Part shown: piece after piece, positions 7,476 to 7,845 of the stretch | Layout of the letters: each line of letters opens with the position of its first letter | How positions within the stretch are numbered: position 1 is the stretch's first letter | Origin: Actinomycetes bacterium | GTDB lineage: Bacteria; Actinomycetota; Actinomycetes; Actinomycetales; Cellulomonadaceae | Assembly (NCBI GenBank): GCA_023389455.1 | Contig: JAEWEJ010000254.1 | Span: forward strand, 1-7,845 | DNA length: 7,845 nt | Reading direction: 5' to 3' | The notes under the pieces: generated by a model | The model's input: the letters and a program-made list of their open reading frames with translations, nothing else | Told to the model about the DNA's origin: nothing | Databases searched by the model: none | Program-made: the position numbers and the translations under genes

Positions 7476-7845
7476 CTACGGCGAGACGTCCATGAACGGG
7501 ACGGCGAACCCCAGGAACACGAGCGGGAGCAGCGCCAGCAGCACGAAGCCCACCAGCACGAGCGCCCCCAGGCCCGTGGCCACCCAGCCCAGGACGATGC
7601 CCGCGGTCGCCATGCCCTCGTTGTTCGCCTCGCCGGCCGCGACGGCGCGCCGGGCGTTGTTGCCCAGGATCACCGCCGGGACACCCGTGAAGAACACGCA
7701 CCCGAGCACGCCGAGCAGCCCGAGGACCAGCGACCAGACCGCGAGGTCGTTGCGCGGCAGGTTCGGTGCGGGGGCGTAGCCCGTGGCAGGCGCGTAGCCG
7801 GCCGGGGGTGCGTAGCCGGCCGGGGGTGCGTAGCCGGCCGGGGGT
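7476..7845 (-). CDS. DUF4190-type small membrane protein with PPAGYA repeats, start outside window
   Basis: The last 122 codons of a protein whose start lies beyond the right edge. It begins with a proline/glycine/tyrosine-rich repeat: three PPAGYA units, a variant PATGYA, then PAPNLPRND. Next comes a membrane segment (visible residues about 34-61, LAVWSLVLGLLG to PAVILG) and a short polar linker, NNARRAVAAGEANNEG (62-77). A second long hydrophobic stretch follows (about 78-117), enough for one or two membrane passes, and then the short tail MDVSP and a TAG stop. The order 'AVWSLVLG ... GVPAVILGNNARR ... GMATAGIVLGW' is that of DUF4190 domain proteins, common in actinobacteria with a Pro/Tyr-rich cytoplasmic N-terminus. 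No biochemical function is known to me for this family. It sits 250 bases upstream of trpC. An internal GTG at 7709 would cut the first membrane segment and is not a credible start. Confidence 0.85.
   Translation of the reverse strand, partial: PPAGYAPPAGYAPPAGYAPATGYAPAPNLPRNDLAVWSLVLGLLGVLGCVFFTGVPAVILGNNARRAVAAGEANNEGMATAGIVLGWVATGLGALVLVGFVLLALLPLVFLGFAVPFMDVSP
7776..7845 (-). repeat. 18-bp in-frame tandem repeat encoding PPAGYA
   Basis: Identical 18-bp units occupy 7794-7811, 7812-7829 and 7830-7845 (16 bases of a third copy, cut by the edge). A diverged copy lies at 7776-7793. Each unit encodes one Pro-Pro-Ala-Gly-Tyr-Ala hexapeptide (last copy Pro-Ala-Thr-Gly-Tyr-Ala). The array continues past the window, so the copy number is unknown. 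Exact identity at DNA level, including third bases, suggests recent expansion by slippage or unequal recombination. Confidence 0.9.

Noticed and set aside
7222..7701. Minus-strand frame of 159 codons overlapping the DUF4190 gene and ending in ATGA with trpC
   Set aside because: The 4-base overlap with trpC looks tempting, but the first half lies out of frame over the DUF4190 coding region and the product is Arg/Gly/Pro-rich with no domain. No good ribosome site marks a shorter version in the gap.

Overview
The window is very GC-rich. Every convincing gene lies on the minus strand, with GTG and ATG starts and strong G/C bias at third codon positions. Together with the gene order trpC-trpB-trpA-lgt followed by gltB, this points to a high-GC actinobacterium, probably of the Cellulomonas / Micrococcales type. 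That placement is an inference from gene order and protein flavour, not from a database match.

Layout in the direction of transcription (right to left): (1) 7845-7476, the C-terminal part of a small membrane protein of the DUF4190 type. Its N-terminal region is a PPAGYA tandem repeat that runs off the window edge. (2) 7475-7226, an intergenic stretch of 250 bases with a plausible sigma-70-like promoter. (3) 7225-3392, a tightly packed cassette trpC, trpB, trpA, lgt in which each gene overlaps the next by 4 bases (GTGA, GTGA, ATGA). (4) 3391-3235, a 157-base gap with a possible weak promoter and a perfect 7-bp hairpin just before the next ribosome binding site. (5) 3234-1, the first 1078 codons of gltB, the large subunit of glutamate synthase, cut by the left window edge. 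Its partner gltD is expected further left but is not visible.

How the genes work together: TrpC makes indole-3-glycerol phosphate. TrpA releases indole from it, and TrpB condenses the indole with serine to give tryptophan. There is no trpF, which fits the actinobacterial pattern in which PriA does that step. Lgt is an unrelated housekeeping enzyme that lipidates prolipoproteins at the membrane, but it is translationally linked to trpA. GltB transfers the amide nitrogen of glutamine to 2-oxoglutarate. Its link to the trp genes is conserved neighbourhood and general amino-acid metabolism rather than a shared pathway step.

I found no mobile element, CRISPR array, RNA gene or defence system. The window reads as conserved core metabolism. 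The points most worth a second look are the repeat-bearing DUF4190 protein, a tryptophan in Lgt where E. coli has His103, and the hairpin in the gltB leader.
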